Origin: Flammeovirgaceae bacterium SG7u.111
GTDB taxonomy: Bacteria > Bacteroidota > Bacteroidia > Cytophagales > Flammeovirgaceae
Assembly: GCA_034044135.1 (NCBI GenBank)
Contig: CP139021.1
Span: 2,433,635-2,497,634, forward strand
Direction: 5' to 3'
Length of the DNA stretch: 64,000 nt
This document shows, piece by piece, positions 61,789-64,000 of this stretch. The notes beneath the pieces are model-generated. The model saw only the letters and a list, made by a program, of their open reading frames with translations. It was not told the origin of the DNA and made no database searches. How positions within the stretch are numbered: the stretch's first letter is position 1; each line of letters begins with the position of its first letter. A program made the position numbers and the translations under genes.

Positions 61789-63144
61789 CTAAAATGTCAG
61801 TTTAAATTCCGTTTTTACATTTGGAACAGATTGGACCGTGAGCGAGCCTTTGTGCAATTGCATTATTTGCCTAGAAAGGCTGAGACCGATACCAGATCCT
61901 TCTTTTTTTGTGGTATAGAATGGTATAAATATTTGTTCGAGTGCTTCGGGGATGATGCCGGGTCCGTTGTCTATTACTTTGATGGAGGCATGGTTGTTTT
62001 CATCCAAGTCACACCTTAATTCGACATAAGCACCTTCGTTTCCTTGCACTGCTTGTGTTGCATTTTTCAATAGGTTAATAAGCACCATTTCAATGAGTTC
62101 GGTATCCATAGTGATCTTCATTGAGTTGCTGACCAAATTGTACTTTAGCTCAACATCTTTGCTTTGAATGTCATTTTGTAGTAGTTGTACAATACTGTCT
62201 AGCAGCTGTTTAACCGAGGCGTGTTTGAACTTGGGTTTGGGGATGTGGGTGAATTCTTTGTAGGCATTTACAAACCGGATGAGTGCATTGCTGCGTCGGC
62301 CAATGGTGCTGAGTGCTTCTTCTACATCTTCAATCACTTCTGTACTTATATTGACTGATTCCATTTCTTCATAGTCTTCGGGGAGCTCGTCGTCGAATAT
62401 TTCGTGCATGGTAGCAATCAATGAAGAGATAGGGGTGATCGAGTTCATTATTTCGTGCCTCAATACACTGGTAAGGTTTTGCCAAGCCTCTAGTTCTCGC
62501 TGCTGAAGTTCTATTTGGATATTTTGTAAGGAAATTAGCTTAAATGTTTTTCCTTTTAACCTGACTTCGGTAGCGTTTATGGAAAGCTGCTGCTCAACAG
62601 ATCGGTAAAGCGAGGTGTTTCCTGGCTTTAGTTGTCTGATCACCTCGGTAAGTTCTTCGTTTATATCTTCGAGGTCTTTGATATTTACGATGTTTGTGAT
62701 ATGTAGCAAACGGCAGGCTGCCGAGTTGAGCAATTCGACGTGCCCTTCGGTATCGAAGGAGAGTAGCCCTATTCCAACATGTTGCACCACGGTATTGAGG
62801 TATTGTAAGTGTTCTTCTTTCTCCGAACGGGCTTTCCTGAAAGCTTCCAATACTTCGTTGAAGGAATCATTTAGCTCTTTGAAGCTGTTCCCTAGCTTGT
62901 TGTCAGCGCTGAATCCTGAGGCGAAATCGGAATACTTTATGTATTCTAAAAAGCGAGTAAGCTTTCTGTTTGTGTTTTCAACATAGTGGTAAATATTGCT
63001 TACCAAATAAATCGCTCCCACGCCTACAATGATGGCAGTGAGCTCATTTTCTTGAATAAACCATAGGTACATGGAGATGACTGCTGTAATAGCCAACAGC
63101 AACACTCTCAAGAAAATGCCTAGTCTGAAGTTTTTAAAGTTCAT
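61789..63144 (-). CDS. Membrane sensor histidine kinase (NtrB/NtrY-like)
   Basis: 451 residues. Two N-terminal membrane helices ([20 protein letters not shown] and [20 protein letters not shown]) with almost no periplasmic loop, so the signal is in or inside the membrane. A HAMP-like linker, then PAS (about 115-215, [20 protein letters not shown]). HisKA-type box [20 protein letters not shown] (His about 230). ATPase: [56 protein letters not shown]. It overlaps the sigma-54 regulator gene by 11 bp; the pair is an NtrC/NtrB-type two-component system. Confidence 0.93.
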   Translation of the reverse strand: MNFKNFRLGIFLRVLLLAITAVISMYLWFIQENELTAIIVGVGAIYLVSNIYHYVENTNRKLTRFLEYIKYSDFASGFSADNKLGNSFKELNDSFNEVLEAFRKARSEKEEHLQYLNTVVQHVGIGLLSFDTEGHVELLNSAACRLLHITNIVNIKDLEDINEELTEVIRQLKPGNTSLYRSVEQQLSINATEVRLKGKTFKLISLQNIQIELQQRELEAWQNLTSVLRHEIMNSITPISSLIATMHEIFDDELPEDYEEMESVNISTEVIEDVEEALSTIGRRSNALIRFVNAYKEFTHIPKPKFKHASVKQLLDSIVQLLQNDIQSKDVELKYNLVSNSMKITMDTELIEMVLINLLKNATQAVQGNEGAYVELRCDLDENNHASIKVIDNGPGIIPEALEQIFIPFYTTKKEGSGIGLSLSRQIMQLHKGSLTVQSVPNVKTEFKLTF

Positions 63145-64000
63145 ATTTTTCCAACCTTCGGTACAGAGAAGATCGCGTTAGTCCTAGCTCGCTTGCTGCT
63201 TTGCTGATGTTCCCATTGTGTTTTTGTAATACTTTTCTGATCAATATCTTCTCGACTTTTTCCAAGTCGTAGTTTTCAAGTGAAAGCTCATCTGCTGATC
63301 CTGCTTGTGTTTTTTGAACATTTCCACCACTAAAGAAGAACTGTTCTGATTCTAATATCGCTCCTTGGCTCATGATCACCGCTCGCTCCATGGCATGTTG
63401 CAGCTCACGGATATTACCAGGCCAGTGGTACTTTTGCATGCGCTTTAGCAGTGCAGGACTGAGCGAACGAACAGGTTTATTGTATTTCTTTACGTAGTAC
63501 TTAAGAAAATGCTCAGCCAATAGTGGGACGTCCTCCGTTCTGTCTCTCAACGGTGGTAAATTTATTTCAATGGTATTGATTCTGTAAAGTAAATCTTGGC
63601 GGAATGTTTTGTCCTTTACCATATCATAAAGTGCCATGTTGGTGGCACAAATCAGACGGACATCGATGGGGCGAGGCTTGTTTGCCCCAACCCGAGTCAC
63701 GGTTCTGCTTTGCAGCACTGTCAACAGTTTTGCCTGGAGTGGGAGGGAGAGGTTACCGATTTCATCTAAGAATATGGTGCCTTTTGACGCTGTTTCAAAT
63801 CTACCTGGTCGGTCTTCCCTTGCATCGGTGAATGCACCCTTCATATGGCCAAAAAGCTCACTTTCAAACAACGTTTCGGTTACAGCTCCCAAATCAACGC
63901 TCATGAATGTTTCATTTGCCCGTTCAGATCTTCTGTGAATAGCTCTTGCTACTAATTCTTTTCCAGTTCCATTCTCACCTAAAATCAAGATGTTAGCATC
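63134..64000 (-). CDS. Sigma-54-dependent NtrC-family response regulator (truncated at window edge)
   Basis: The frame is open to base 64000; the receiver domain is outside. Visible part: Walker A in [38 protein letters not shown] where the sigma-54 contact loop is GAFTDA in place of GAFTGA, Walker [21 protein letters not shown], sensor [12 protein letters not shown], and the C-terminal Fis-type helix-turn-helix [20 protein letters not shown]. It activates transcription from sigma-54 promoters when phosphorylated by the kinase encoded next. The receiver domain would lie just upstream, to the right. Confidence 0.93.
   Translation of the reverse strand, partial: DANILILGENGTGKELVARAIHRRSERANETFMSVDLGAVTETLFESELFGHMKGAFTDAREDRPGRFETASKGTIFLDEIGNLSLPLQAKLLTVLQSRTVTRVGANKPRPIDVRLICATNMALYDMVKDKTFRQDLLYRINTIEINLPPLRDRTEDVPLLAEHFLKYYVKKYNKPVRSLSPALLKRMQKYHWPGNIRELQHAMERAVIMSQGAILESEQFFFSGGNVQKTQAGSADELSLENYDLEKVEKILIRKVLQKHNGNISKAASELGLTRSSLYRRLEKYEL

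Overview
The window looks like chromosomal DNA from a Bacteroidota bacterium, most likely a free-living, probably marine Cytophagia-type member. Supporting signs are SusC/SusD pairs, lipoproteins with a Cys-terminated signal peptide and no Gram-positive features, a two-component-propeller sensor, DUF5686, CRTAC and VPS10-type surface proteins, an ArgE-like M20 deacylase, and weak Shine-Dalgarno use. The genus cannot be fixed from the sequence. No rRNA, tRNA or CRISPR array was seen.

Layout. 1-9.9 kb: a small polysaccharide-utilisation locus (SusC, SusD, heparinase-like lyase), facing a 1145-residue periplasmic-propeller sensor that ends in a PP2C (SpoIIE) phosphatase instead of a histidine kinase. 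10-25 kb: housekeeping and metabolic genes (YjjX NTPase with a decayed upstream copy, Nudix, esterase, WG-repeat protein, glycerol kinase, FMN reductase, DapB, signal peptidase I), an orphan SusD, a PAS histidine kinase and HisS. 25-26.6 kb: an IS110-family element whose noncoding region folds into the hairpin layout expected of a bridge RNA. 26.6-36.8 kb: small proteins, exonuclease VII, a biotin carrier, RNase HII, a TPR-GAF-PP2C sensor, an M20 deacylase and a STAS-like protein. 37.1-38.0 kb: an internally deleted IS4 remnant with perfect terminal repeats. 38-51.3 kb: VOC protein, DUF5686 protein, MORN-type lipoprotein, fused acyl-CoA mutase IcmF, a DUF4914 protein with a P-loop, and a large VPS10/BNR surface protein. 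51.3-56.9 kb: an accessory graveyard with an attC-like folded palindrome, orphan genes, two tyrosine-recombinase relics, a REP-associated transposase with REP doublets, duplicated hairpins and a 21-bp tandem repeat. 57-64 kb: a two-gene chromate transporter, a class-A-beta-lactamase-like hydrolase, a CRTAC lipoprotein and an NtrC/NtrB-type two-component pair cut by the window edge.

How genes relate. SusC and SusD would import oligosaccharides released by the lyase. The adjacent sensor may read the same glycans, but its PP2C output implies an anti-sigma or partner-switch pathway rather than phosphotransfer. A second PP2C sensor at 32-35 kb lies near a STAS-like protein that could be a substrate. 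The biotin carrier (30.2 kb) and IcmF (42.4 kb) both belong to acyl-CoA carboxylation and rearrangement chemistry, but they are not in one operon. Mobile and decayed DNA is concentrated at 17.4, 23-26.6, 37-38, 47.9-48.2 and 51.3-56.9 kb. Convergent gene pairs are mostly separated by strong bidirectional hairpin terminators.
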